A stretch of DNA of 64,000 bases from Anisus vortex (lineage: Eukaryota; Mollusca; Gastropoda; Planorbidae): positions 30,173,991 through 30,237,990 of the forward strand of contig OX421500.1 of NCBI GenBank assembly GCA_949126835.1. Direction: 5' to 3'. The position numbers were made by a program, and so were the translations under genes. Every line of letters begins with the position of its first letter. Position 1 is the stretch's first letter. The notes below the pieces were generated by a model. The model did not search any database and was not told the origin of the DNA. It saw only the letters and a program-made list of their open reading frames with translations. Below are positions 23,345-35,600 of this stretch, piece after piece.

Positions 23345-24380
23345 TGTTACGAAACGTAAATTCCCTACATTGTAATGTTAATAAACCAACTAAATCATTT
23401 AAGCGAATTGCGTTTAAACGATATAAAATATTTCTCAGCTCAAAGTTTCCCCCGGGTTTTTCCTAACTTAATTAGAGCATTATTGTTTTTTTATTAACCT
23501 CGATAAAAACATGAACTGTTCATGCAAACACAGCGTGTCAAGGTCGTCCGGTCTCTCCTTATTTTGTTAGAGCATTATTGCTTGTTCTTAATAAAAAAAC
23601 ATTCTGATCACGCAGTCAACATGCAGGCTTGATTAAAATATTCGTGTCACTAGGCTGTCTGGTTTTTCCAACGATTGACCCGTAATATATTTCTACGCGA
23701 TTCGACACTTTTAGTCAGTTCTTGGCGTACATTCGATCTAGTAACATCAAATATTCTCCGCTCTGAGTATCGTTTCTATTTGAGTTGTATTATGGAAAAT
23801 TTATTATTCTACTATTAACTACAATGCTATATGTTCATTGAGGATATTCATTACTAATTGGAATATGTGTAGTTCTTGATTGTGTATATAATATTATTTG
23901 GATTCCTACTGGATTGATTTTGTAAATTAAACCAAATTTATCGTTGCTTTCTACACAACTTGGTTAACGTCAATATTTCAAAGTTATCTACATGTGTGTA
24001 TGTGTAATATTTATTCAACTATATTAATAATCTACACTACCACTCGACATCAAGGTTCTTGCTGTATAATATGAGCCACACAAATAATTATACATGAAGT
24101 AAAATCAACTGTAAACTCTAAAACTACGCTATGTGAATTGCCAGGGGATTATAAGAACCAGGAATACTCTAGACAACTACAAATAAACTTCAGAATGTTA
24201 TAATAAGATCTTCACTAATACAAGGATACTCACACGAACAATAACAATACTATAACTATCATTTTCATAAATTGAATGGGGGCTCTAGCCGTAATAACAT
24301 TATAAATTATAATTATACTTGTGTGATAAATAGAAGGTCTCATCCATGATTTATTATGGTGAATAAATTGCCTTGTAATA
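23345..24380 (+). repeat. 3' LTR of element 1
   Basis: Matches the 5' LTR essentially base for base, starting TGTTACGAAACG and ending GTAATA, then running directly into a TA tract. Confidence 0.9.
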
Positions 24381-24404
24381 ATATATATATATATATATAT
24401 ATAT
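24381..24404. repeat. (TA)n tract between the two LTR elements
   Basis: Twelve or so AT units separate the 3' LTR of element 1 from the 5' LTR of element 2 with nothing else between. Confidence 0.9.
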
Positions 24405-25080
24405 TGTCATGTATATTGTTTTTCCAAGAATTGGAACACGCAATGTTTATTCTCCTCTCTCTCTCTTTTCTTACTACACACAATATTAGGACGTTTAGTA
24501 GGAAAACGAAAGGTTCTAGGTAATGCTGGGATTCTGTGTTGATCTCAAATTCTCAGAGTCTGGGAACGACTCATTTTTTAATAGGGGAAGTTCCTATCGT
24601 TTTTGTTATGAGTTTTGTAATGATACCATGATTTTCACCCCTACTGGTAATGGGTCTATCCCTTGCACCACTCGGATAGTATTTAATGATTTGTTTTGTC
24701 TGAAAGACAGAGAGTTTCAAAATATGTTCTTTTGAGAACGTTTGTGTTTGCACTATTTTATTCTAACTGTACATAATAGATATATTGTATATATTGAACA
24801 TACCACCTGAAATAAACTATCAACAACAGTTACACTGAAGCTTCTTTGTCAAGTTACTATTCTATTGTGTTGTATACATTACTATAAGATTTATCTACTA
24901 CCATAATTTACAAGAAAGGAAATGTTGGAATACAAATACTGAATTTGTGCCCAGGACTATAAGAAGAGTTCGTGTAATACTGAAACATAAATACTAATAA
25001 TTAAAGTCTCCCCTAGGACTAACGAGAATTATCAGCAAGATCTACACAGCTCTGGCCACAAGGGGATTGTGGACGTAACA
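24405..25080 (+). repeat. 5' LTR of element 2
   Basis: 676 bases, TG...CA ends. AATAAA lies near 24813, within the second half. Short open frames inside are not genes; the same ones appear in the 3' copy. Confidence 0.92.
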
Positions 25081-25085
25081 AAATT

Positions 25086-25101
25086 TGGTGGTCTCGCCCG
25101 G
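25086..25101 (+). promoter_or_regulatory. Putative primer binding site of element 2
   Basis: TGGTGGTCTCGCCCGG, five bases after the LTR. It aligns loosely with the tRNA-Pro site of element 1, but I cannot name the matching tRNA. A degenerate second copy of this region and the following 40 bases lies at about 25147-25195. Confidence 0.6.
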
Positions 25102-25369
25102 TATATTTGAGTTCTACTTTTCCTGACCTAGGATTGAAAAAAAAATTGTTGATCTCGTCTGGAAAATTTGAGTTATATTTTTTCCTGACCTATAAATATT
25201 TTGTGACATTAGTAGTACTGAGAGCGGCATATTTGTGTTTCGTTTTCAGGACTGTGAAACTATTCTTTTTAAAAAAGAGGAGAGAACTGGTTTGCGTTTT
25301 TATTCCTTGGGAAGTGTGAAGATTCCACGAAGTGTTTAATATTATATTGTGCAAATTTCTGGACAAATC

Positions 25370-25375
25370 GTAAGT
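25370..25375 (+). promoter_or_regulatory. Consensus 5' splice site upstream of gag, element 2
   Basis: GTAAGT in context GGACAAATCGTAAGTTGGAA, 73 bases before the gag ATG. Counterpart of 18818-18823 in element 1. Confidence 0.45.
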
Positions 25376-25442
25376 TGGAACTTTATATTTTATTATACAA
25401 TATATACTACTCTACTATAACAAATATTTCGAACGCTATACT

Positions 25443-28400
25443 ATGGCTTCGAATATATCAAGTGAGGAACTTAATGCCATGTCATTTGCTGAACTAAAAG
25501 AATTAGCTGAGTCCTTTGGGATTGAGGCAGGACAGGCAAGACCTAATCGTAATCGTTTGACCAAAGAAATTATGACATGTTTGAACGGGCAGAATGCCAT
25601 GAACACTGGTAGTGTAGTTGAAGTGGGACAGAACGATATCAATGAAGGTTATGTAGCTCCCAGTGGGGGCGAGGTAATTGCCCACGGAGACGAGGTAAGA
25701 AATATGTAATCTAGATCATCAAACAATGATGAAGATGAAGGGTTGAGTGAAAACCTAAAATTCCAATTAGCTATGAAGAGAATGGAATTGGAAAGAATTA
25801 GGATAGAAAATGAAAGAATTAGGATAGAAACTGAAAGGGAAAATGAAAGAATTAGGATAGAAACTGAAAGGGAAAATGAAAGAATTAGGATTGAAAGCAG
25901 AGAAAGGATAGAGATGGCACGCATGAACAGACCTGACCATCGTAGGGACAGCAATGGTATGGATATTAGCGCAATGAAGCAACACTTGCCTATATTCAGG
26001 GAAGAAGATGTTCAAGATTTCTTTTTGCTTTTTGAGAGGATAGCTGTAGATTATCAGTTCCCTGATGATAAGATGGCTTTATTGTTAAGGTCAACTCTCA
26101 ACAAAGGAAAAGCATTGGACGTAGTGTTCAGTTTAACACCCGAGGAAATAAATGACTATGAAGTAATCAAAGATAGGGTGCTAAAAAGTTATTCCCTGAC
26201 ACCAGAAAAATATAGAAAGCTATTTAGAGACAGAAAGAAGGCATATGATCAAACTCATGTAGACTTTTTGAGACAAAAGGAGAAAATGTTAGAACAGTGG
26301 CTAAGGTCACAGAATGTAAGTGAGTTTGATAAACTCAAGAACCTAATATTGTTTGAGGAATTCAATGATTGTATTCGAGTGGATATTAAAACTCACATCT
26401 CAGACCGAGGGGTTGAAGATGTGCATGAAGCTGCTAGATTGGCAGATAACTATGCCATAATTCACGCCAGCATAAAGCCATATTATGCTGACAAACCCAA
26501 AGTGCACAAACCAGAGTCCAAGGAGGCTAGTAAACCAAAAGAGACAAGTGAAAACAATAATAAGAACAGTGGTGTAAATAATAATAGTAACTTAGTTCAT
26601 TTCAGGAAGCAGACAGATGTAAATAAAGCAAAGGTGGTATGTTTCAATTGCAAGAAAGAGGGCCACATGAAGAAAGATTGTTGGATCCTTACCAAGAAGC
26701 AAGGTGCTATTCTACACTGTGCCAGAGTGCAGAAAGATAGCAAGCAGACAGAAGAAGTGTGCAACACAGGGTCAAGAAACTCAAAAGAAATGCGGCCGGC
26801 ATCGCCCATAGTTGTGGAGTCGATGGTTTTTGAGAACAGTCTATCTAAGGTAAAAGAGAATAGCTGTACTCAATCTATTATGCTTTCAGAAGGCCGTGAG
26901 GAACAGATGGTTCCTGAAGTCCCGGAAGAGGACGACCTATCCGATTTTCGACCCTTTGTCTACGAGGGGACAGTGTCGACAGAAGTCGACGTACTCAGCA
27001 AGAAGAAAATACAGATATTACGTGACACGGGTTCTGCTGTCAGCGTGATCCTGGAGGGCAGTGTGCCGTTAACAGATGCCACCAGTACCGGTGAGTCTGT
27101 TGTGCTGAGAGGTGCTAGCATGGAGGCTGTGGAAGCTCCACTGCACAGAATAAAACTCGAGTCGGATATTTTTACAGGTAACATCGTAGTGGGAGTGTGG
27201 CGCGCACTACCCGTCAAAGGCGTTTCCATGATATTAGGAAATGACATTATGGGCGGCAGAGTCACTGTCGAGCCCATGGTTAAAGTGTTGGAGACAAAGA
27301 TGGCGGAGGACAAAAACCTACGTCCTGCCAATGAACGCCCAACATGTGCACTGACAAGAGCAATGCAGAAAAAGAAGTCGGTAAAGACTCCTGCTACGCC
27401 GTGTAGTGCAACGAAAGATGTGTTTGTCTGTTCTGAAGACACACATGCGAATGAAACAGTGATAACAGAAACACCTGACATCGATTTAAGTGCTACGTTC
27501 TTCGCTGAACTAACAACTGGTGATGCAACAGAGAACGATAACATTTTGTCACCAAAGCAGAAATTGGTGAAAGAACAATTGAATGACGAAGTAATAATGC
27601 AACTCAGAATGAAAGCTGTTGATGAAAAGACTGCAGATGCAATGGCGGAATGTTTCTACATGAAAGATGAAGTGTTGATGAGAAAGTCGAAACCGCTCAA
27701 CTCAGGTACAAACGAGTGGGACAGTATTCACCAGATTGTAATACCTAAGTGCTATCGTCAAGATATACTGCGTATGGCGCATGATCTTCCTTTCGCTGGT
27801 CACATGGGAGTCCGAAAAACGCACCACCGTATCCTCCCTTACTTCTACTGGCCAGGACTGAGAAGAGATGTCGAACAATACTGCAAGACTTGCCACGTAT
27901 GCCAAATGGTAGGACGTCCTAACCAACGAATTCCTGTCGCTCCACTCCAGCCGATACCAGCGTTCGACGAACCATTCAGTCATATACTCATTGATTGCGT
28001 GGGCCCGTTGCCGAAAACAAAAGCCGGTTTTCAATACCTGCTCACAGTCATGTGTTCATCCACTCGCTTCCCGGAAGCCATTCCGTTGCGGAACATAACA
28101 ACAGTGAAGGTGGTAGACGCCCTGACAAATTTCTTCACACGTTATGGCCTACCGAAGACAGTACAGTCCGACCAGGGGACTAACTTTACTTCGAACATTT
28201 TCAAACAAGTCATGGAACAATTAGGGATAAGCCATAGGCTATCAAGTGCCTATCATCCTGAGAGCCAGGGAGCTCTGGAAAGGTTTCATCAGACATTAAA
28301 ATCGATGCTTAAAAAGTACTGTTATGAAAACGAGAAAGACTGGGATAAGGGTGTGCCTTATGTACTGTTCGCTGCAAGGGAGGCCACTCAGGAATCCCTG

Positions 28401-29347
28401 GGGTTTAGCCCATTCGAACTTGTGTATGGACACTCAGTCAGAGGTCCGTTGAAACTTCTACATGAAACTTGGCTAACGGACAGTGAACCGATTGGACTTT
28501 TGTCATATGTAGATAAATTTAAAAATAGGCTTTATCATGCTTTTAACCATGTGAAGATTCATTTTCCACAGATGCAGGAGCGTATGAGACAGAACTATGA
28601 CCGTAAAGCTACAGCTAGAACTTTTGCACCAGGTGACAAAGTTCTTGTGTTTCTACCTTTGCAAAATCAGCCTTTAAGTGCAAAGTTTAGTGGACCCTAT
28701 GAGATAGAGTCAAAGCTTGGCGAGGTCAATTATCTGATAAAGACTCCTGACCGGAGACAAAAACAAAGGGTATGCCATATTAATTTACTTAAGCCCTATG
28801 TTTCCAGGGAAAAGAGTAAACCACGGGAGGTCCCCATGATTTCATTAGCTAGGGTCCCGACGGATTTATCTAGGATAGAATATAAGTTTGCAGAAAGTAA
28901 ACTTAATAATACAGATGCCCTTAAGAGTTTAGATACAAGGCTAGAACATCCTCCGGTAGAAGATAAGGAGAAGATTATTGAGCTGGTACATGAAAATAAG
29001 TCAATGTTTACAAATGTTCCCAGTAGGGCACATGTCATAGAGCACGATGTAGTGTTAACCAATAGTGCCAGGTCTATTAAACAGCATCCATTTAACCCCA
29101 TCATACCTGAGCATATTAAATTAGATGTAAAGTGTATGTTAGAAGATGACATAGGAGGAAAATGTGATAGCAAATGGTCTACACCCTGTGTGATGGTACC
29201 AAAAGCCGACCACACACTGCAGTTTTATAGAGACTTTGGGAAATTAAGTAATTTGACAGAAACCGACTGGTATCCCATTCCCCGTATCATCGACAAGATA
29301 GAGACAAGGTCATAGCTGATACTCTATCTCGGGTGCTACATGATTGA
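25443..29347 (+). pseudogene. Element 2 gag-protease-integrase-(RT start)-(RNase H end)
   Basis: ATG at 25443, SAP-like start (FAELKELAESFGIEAGQARP). Codon 89 is TAA (25707-25709); the same frame then runs to 29315. A run of IRIETERENE repeats predicts a long charged helix. Then come a SCAN-like capsid part (LTPEKYRKLFRD), zinc knuckle CFNCKKEGHMKKDC from about residue 400, and protease DTGS with Asp about 528. The integrase has HHCC and catalytic Asp851, Asp910, Glu946 (D-D-35-E), then GPYEIE and CHINLLKPY. After integrase the frame enters reverse transcriptase: HDVVL, KQHPF, WSTPCVMVPKADHTLQF, DWYPIPRIIDKIE. There it jumps, in another frame, to DKVIADTLSRVLHD and stop (29345-29347). GACAAG occurs on both sides of the junction (29292 and 29303). 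Confidence 0.88.
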
Positions 29348-30588
29348 CTGAATAACCCCATACTTCTTTTTCAGATCATCTCATTTATTCATTAAGAATG
29401 TGTCATGATAACCTATCATTCGTTTGAATTTTGATTATGGAATACCTATAGAATACTTGTATCATACAGAAGTCAAGTCTTTTGAAAGTATTAATAATTC
29501 TTATAATCATGTATAATATTGATGTTCTGATATATTTTAAATTCATTTGATTATGGAAAAGAAATTCCATTTAAATGTTGATGCATGATGCAATAAATAT
29601 ATAATATGCACGTATTTACTTGATATGGATGGATAAAAGTAATTGTCATCACATGCAATTAAGTGGGAAAACTTTGAGCTAGTTGATTTATTATCTTGTT
29701 TTATTTTAGTTAATGAATGGAACTAAATAATAATATGTACAATTTTTATCTTAGAAAGAGATGTAATATCAATTGGTATAAATTAATAGATAATATTGGA
29801 AATCTATTGCTAAATTGTTATATCATGGTAATAGAATGGGAAAAACTAGTGGATATTCACTATGTTGTATAGGTTATATATATTCCATATATCCAGGAAC
29901 GGAGGGAAACAAAGGTACCTAAAGGTGTGCACTCATTCAACCCTGAACAAACTTTTATATTAAACTTTCAAAATTGCCAAAAACGCATAATAGTGGATTA
30001 CATTTTAATATTGAGATTACTGTAGTAATCGTAACTAGAGCGTATTTTCTCCTCATATTTGAGAAAAGGGGAAGTATCATCATCTTAGGTATGAACCATG
30101 TTAATGTCAAGTTGACACTGTAATTTAAAGGGGAAGTAACCTATAGTTTGATTCGAGTTACGTATTACTTATATTTTGGTTTGTATATTAGAAGTAAACT
30201 GTTGAAAATTGACAGAGCTTGAGCAATGTTATATTTGTTTAAATAGATTAAGACTTTTTGCAAATTTTTGGTGGAAATCCACACAACTGTACATAGTTAA
30301 AATAAGAATGACTAGAATATTTTTGAATTATTTGTACTTGTTAAGACATTAGTTAATATTAATACTAACGGGGAAATATTTGTCCATCACGTTATAATCA
30401 CAATTACCATTGGGTAGTGACACTTTTTATAATTTAGTTGTGCCAGTGAGCCATGTTTGCTTAAATTGTCTTATAATCTTCCATTGATTGTTGGTTGTTA
30501 AAACGATAGTGTTAAGTACGAAAAATGTACCATGTTGAGTATTACTTGGGTAATTATGGTACATTATTTCTTTCATTGGGTGGGGGCG
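29348..30588. other. Untranslated 3' region of element 2
   Basis: About 1.2 kb without a convincing frame; no env gene. It ends in the purine tract before the 3' LTR. Confidence 0.6.
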
Positions 30589-31264
30589 TGTCATGTATAT
30601 TGTTTTTCCAAGAATTGGAACACGCAATGTTTATTCTCCTCTCTCTCTCTTTTCTTACTACACACAATATTAGGACGTTTAGTAGGAAAACGAAAGGTTC
30701 TAGGTAATGCTGGGATTCTGTGTTGATCTCAAATTCTCAGAGTCTGGGAACGACTCATTTTTTAATAGGGGAAGTTCCTATCGTTTTTGTTATGAGTTTT
30801 GTAATGATACCATGATTTTCACCCCTACTGGTAATGGGTCTATCCCTTGCACCACTCGGATAGTATTTAATGATTTGTTTTGTCTGAAAGACAGAGAGTT
30901 TCAAAGTATGTTCTTTTGAGAACGTTTGTGTTTGCACTATTTTATTCTAACTGTACATAATAGATATATTGTATATATTGAACATACCACCTGAAATAAA
31001 CTATCAACAACAGTTACACTGAAGCTTCTTTGTCAAGTTACTATTCTATTGTGTTGTATACATTACTATAAGATTTATCTACTACCATAATTTACAAGAA
31101 AGGAAATGTTGGAATACAAATACTGAATTTGTGCCCAGGACTATAAGAAGAGTTCGTGTAATACTGAAACATAAATACTAATAATTAAAGTCTCCCCTAG
31201 GACTAACGAGAATTATCAGCAAGATCTACACAGCTCTGGCCACAAGGGGATTGTGGACGTAACA
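30589..31264 (+). repeat. 3' LTR of element 2
   Basis: Same 676-base length as the 5' LTR with one noticed substitution. Followed directly by a TA tract. Confidence 0.92.
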
Positions 31265-31312
31265 ATATATATATATATATATATATATGTTATATACTAT
31301 ATATATATACTA
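31265..31312. repeat. (TA)n tract, right flank of element 2
   Basis: Imperfect TA run. It presumably belonged to the single tract that received both LTR elements. Confidence 0.85.
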
Positions 31313-31399
31313 ATGGTTATGCCCCTCAAAAGGACGGAGAAACGAATGACTACAATGTGTTTTGTTAAGAGAGAAAGAAAAGAGACTATTACAATAAAG

Positions 31400-31830
31400 A
31401 CAATGAACGTTTTTTTTCGGTATTTAGTTTTTGTTCTTTTTAATTATTTCTGGTCGCCCTAACCCTGGCTTATGCATAATAATTGTTACTGTCAAGCTTC
31501 TGGTATTAAAACGTAGCGAATAGTTGTGTTGATCTGGCTTGTTATTAATAATAGCCTATTAAAATGACAATAATATAGGCCTACTATCTAAAAGAAAAAA
31601 AAACACAATACCAAACAATAAAAAGGTAAATAATAAAGAAAAGCGTAGAAAATAATATTTCAATACCATAAAAACTAAAGTGAGAACGATTTATTTCGGT
31701 ATTTAATTTTTGTTCTTGATTATTTTATTAATAAAACAGTGTTGAGAATGTTTCTTTCGGTATTTAGTTTTTATTATTTTTTATTGTTTCTGGTCGACCT
31801 GACCCTAGCATTTGCATAATAATTGTGGCC
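31400..31830. repeat. Direct repeats of about 80 bases
   Basis: Three related units start near 31405, 31682 and 31744 with TTTCGGTATTTA(G/A)TTTTT. Two of them continue to TTTCTGGTCG(C/A)CCTGACCCT-like sequence and GCATAATAATTGT. Confidence 0.7.
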
Positions 31831-32230
31831 TCAAGGACTGGCGTAGTGTGTAAACCGCCGATACATTCCCATTAAGAATACACTGGCGGGCGAACGTATG
31901 GGGCACAGCCCCCCGCAGCGGGTCCGAGGTCCATTACAGTGCCGAGAGGCCACTGGTCTCGGTGGGGAGGAAGCAATGGAGGCTGCAATCCCGCCTCGAG
32001 AACCACTCGGTGCCTGGATGTTAAAAATGGAATCCTCATAACTAATCTTGTACCCTCTGTATATTTCTAAAAGACCTTAACTGGCCGTGTAAGTTGAAAT
32101 CAATTGTCCAACACCAGCTAAAGCTTGTTTTGTTTTTTTATTTACGGAAATGCACCGGAAGCAAATGATCTCTTTTGTTCGTGACCTTTTAAAAAGGTCA
32201 GGCCTTATTAGAACTTGCCAATATTTAGCG
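31830..32230 (+). repeat. Dispersed repeat with a GC-rich head
   Basis: From about 32020 to 32210 this matches 53560-53740 inverted, including GGAAATGCACCGGAAG and TCTCTTTTGTTC. The head (31830-32015) is notably GC-rich for the window and has no copy here. The class is unknown; a fossil DNA transposon is possible. Confidence 0.55.
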
Positions 32231-32689
32231 TATTTGAAACTAAGATAAAGACCAATTTTAACATTATGTGTGCTTTATATAGATTTTGATGCAGAAAGTT
32301 CTAGAATGGATTTTCCCGAACTTTGTATAATGTAAAAGAAAAGGCATAAAGAAAACGTGAAAGCATTTTTGGTGTAATATGTCATAATAAATAACTATCT
32401 ACGCAAATATTCAGTTCACCATATTTGAATATAAATACATATCTCTGCATGAAAGAGAGAGACATAGCAGTATGATTTAAAAAAGAAAAAACTACTCTGT
32501 TATATAAGACTATTTTATTTCTTCTAATTATATTATCGTAAACGTTTATTACAGCCACAAAATCTTACTTCATGGAATCTATTTTCATGTCAAAGGAGTA
32601 AAAAATAATATTAAAAAAAATACTTTAACAATGTAGGCAATGAATTATCTTTAAGAAAATCTGCGTGACACTTGAGGCCCACTTCAGAT

Positions 32690-35600
32690 TTAGATTAATT
32701 TTCTTAACAGGTTGAGGGCTAAAATTTCAGTCGCGGTATCGCAGGTCAGCTTGACCAGGTCTCTGCTGATGTAATCCAAGAGGGTGTAGTCCTGGGAGTA
32801 GAAGACGTATTTGAGGCTGCTGGCCACGCCCTTCAGTTCAGCTCTGTTCACGCTCGCCCCGATTCCCACTGCGATGATGGTGACGTCATTGGCAGCCTTT
32901 AAATATGTAGCGGCCGCTATGGCTGTTTGATTTAATTATTTGAGACACGAGGAAGGAAATAAACGTAAGAATAAATGAGATTAATACAAATGTAATAAAA
33001 TTATGTTATTTTTTAATTCATATGTTTTTTTATTATTTATTTTTTTAGATTACAGTTAGTTGAAAAGTTTGGGAATATTTTTTTTCTACGTTCAACATAC
33101 GTCTGAAAGACTATTATTTTAATCTTTTAAAAATTTTGAAATTAGTTCATAGTAGGCAATTACGAATTTTCTATAAAAAAAAAAATCACTTCACAGTAAA
33201 GTATTTTATTTAAATGTAGTCTATAGAAACAGTGTTTTGATTGTACACTAGCACTCTAACTACAATAGAATGACCGCTGAGAAATAATTATAAACTAACG
33301 ATTTGCGTTTGTATATGTGACATATATATATGATGCTAATATGATGGTTATTGTTCTGTACGTTTTAAACTGATGACGTAATTGTGAGGTGAAGGGAAAC
33401 TGATACTCTTCAAGCCAGAACGCTACAGGAAGTAGAATTCACATGACGTGAGATCAATGCCACAAACACAACAGCTGCATTTACAACGTACAGTACCATG
33501 GTAATGTTAAATGTGTGCTTACTTTCAGTAGTGTTTTGGGATATGCCGTCTGTCATCAGTAGCAGAATGTTAGGTGCGTCGTCACGACCTCCAGCCTCAG
33601 TTCCAAACATGTTGAGCCTGTAGACTTGGTCTAAAGCATGAGCAGTGAACGTTCCTTGGATGTTTGGATATTTGATGTCAAGTAATGCCTTTACGAAATA
33701 ACATTAGAAAGTGATAAGATTAGATTATAGAATACATGTTTTTTTTTTTAAGTATGTAATTATACCATTTTTTAAAAGTTAGTCCAATAAGAAAAAGTGA
33801 GGCAGTATTCACTGCCATGGTTTACAAGTGATATGTGTGGCCAGCACAAAAAGCCTAGCCGCCTTTCCTTATATTGTGTCATTGCATGCGCTCATTAAAG
33901 CTTTGCAGACTCAATGATACATGAAAGTTTCCAGAAAAAAATACACATGGCGTTTAGCTTGGATTCGAACCCAAATAAGACGTTGATAGTTAACAACTCT
34001 ACATGATATAAGTCTGATTTGTCAGTTTATGTGAAGACATATACCGCTTCGTTAAGTCTATATATCCATTTCTAATTTAGTAAGCCTACATTATGGTCAT
34101 TTACTCATGTAATGAAAGTAGAATGAACTCTGCAACAAATATATATAGCCAAATGTCCCTAACAAATTAGCGATGGTATCAGCACCGAGATATCCAGTAT
34201 GTAGTCTGATAAAAAACGAGGTAACATAATCCGGGAAAGGTCAGGGATTGAGGTCAGGCAGAGAACTTTCCAGAGCTGGTCAGTGGAGAGTTAGTGAAAG
34301 ACACTGACACGAGTGTGAAGTAGTTTTTCAATATATGTTTAGTAAACGTTTATACAAGTCTTAGAGTTGATAAGAAGTTCATTTATATTCTTAGATATTA
34401 CTTGTGTTACATTTATGTAATAAAGTATATACTGAATAAACTGGCCTTACATGATTTATTGAATGCTATAATATAGAATGGAAGTCCGCCTCACGTACCC
34501 ATATTTAGAAATAGTTAAAATATACAGACGTCTCCAAGTATGTTACAATAAAACATCCATCCAGTGATTCCAACATTTATATATTATATCTGCAATAAAG
34601 ATTTCTAATTAAACGTATCTAATTCATTGAAGACCTGACATACTTGTCTCAAAGAAGTACTGGTCATGTGATCTTTCAGATCAAAAATTTTCACAGCGTC
34701 CCTATAGAAAATCATCGCTCCGAATCGGACCATATTTTGGCCAACGGAAAAATAGCCCGTTGTGTTGGCGGCAAACTGGGTCTGGTTGACCCATTTGAGC
34801 GGCCCGATGCTCGTGGAGGCGTCGATCAGGAAGATGATGTCAGCTTTGGTGGTGTTGACACAAGGAGTGGGCGTTGATGGTGGATAGGGCGGCCGAGTTA
34901 TTGCTGTGGGAAAAAAGAGACAAATTTTACCACCTAGGTAGTAACTATAAACCTCTCATTAACAGGATTAAAGGTAAAGTCGATAGTTCCAATAGAGGGG
35001 TTGGCCAAACATTTTTATATCGTAAATTTTAATTTTACCTTCACTTATTACACGCTATTTTCTCTATTGTACACATGGGCAGCTCATGGGCTGTAAGCGT
35101 TATGGCAATAAAACAAAAAATAGCAATAGCGCACAATGAATGGCTCATATTGAGCTGAAGTAATAACGTTTCATGTAAATAGTCTTTTTTCAGTTTATTT
35201 TTAATTTTGAGTATCTTCAAAAAATTATATAGGATATTCATGTAAGTCGAATGTTTAAGGATGAATGCATAGTTGATGTTTTTGTTAAGATTGAGCAATC
35301 ATTTCAAAGGGCAGTAATGCAGAATGTATACAGTTTATGTTGTGTTCATGAGCACTATATTATTTATATTTTTTGTTACCTTTTTTTGAATAGTTAATTC
35401 AAATAATTAGTCGAACCTCTATATTAAAATTACAAATGTCATTTCAAGGTTTTCTATCTAGATTAAAAAAAACAACATCAATAACCAAGTTAGCGTATGG
35501 TTAAATTATCCACAGAATATTTCAATCATCTAGATGTTACAAAAAAAATACACTCTAAAATATGTAAGTTACAATCAAGTGAAACCTTTTAAAAATATCT

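Larger units (their letters stand above)
17443..24380 (+). mobile_element. LTR retrotransposon 1: Gmr1-like Ty3/gypsy, RT/RNase H core deleted
   Basis: About 6.9 kb: 5' LTR 17443-18477, primer site 18481, gag-pol 18880-22567, 3' LTR 23345-24380. The protein order is gag, protease, integrase, then the start of reverse transcriptase, the copia-like order known in the Gmr1 group of Ty3/gypsy elements. The reverse transcriptase catalytic core and most of RNase H are missing. The LTRs show no substitution that I could find, only a one-base length difference near 17460, so insertion is recent. It cannot copy itself and would need a partner in trans. It also has a stop in gag. Confidence 0.9.
24405..31264 (+). 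mobile_element. LTR retrotransposon 2: Gmr1-like Ty3/gypsy, RT/RNase H core deleted
   Basis: About 6.9 kb: LTRs 24405-25080 and 30589-31264 (676 bases each, starting TGTCATG and ending GTAACA, TG...CA), primer site 25086, gag-pol 25443-29347. One LTR difference was noticed (A at 24722, G at 30906). Same gene order as element 1 and the same loss of the reverse transcriptase/RNase H core, but with a different breakpoint. Proteins of the two elements are clearly related yet the DNA has diverged, so they are separate families. A purine-rich tract GGGTGGGGGCG precedes the 3' LTR. Confidence 0.9.

Noticed and set aside
24523..24735. Short open frame in the LTR of element 2, repeated at 30707
   Set aside because: It lies in both LTRs of the same element, has no domain and is preserved only because the LTRs are young copies.
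17443..31264. Assignment to Ty1/copia because integrase precedes reverse transcriptase
   Set aside because: The integrase GPY module, protease and reverse transcriptase start blocks are Ty3/gypsy-like. The order alone fits the Gmr1 group.
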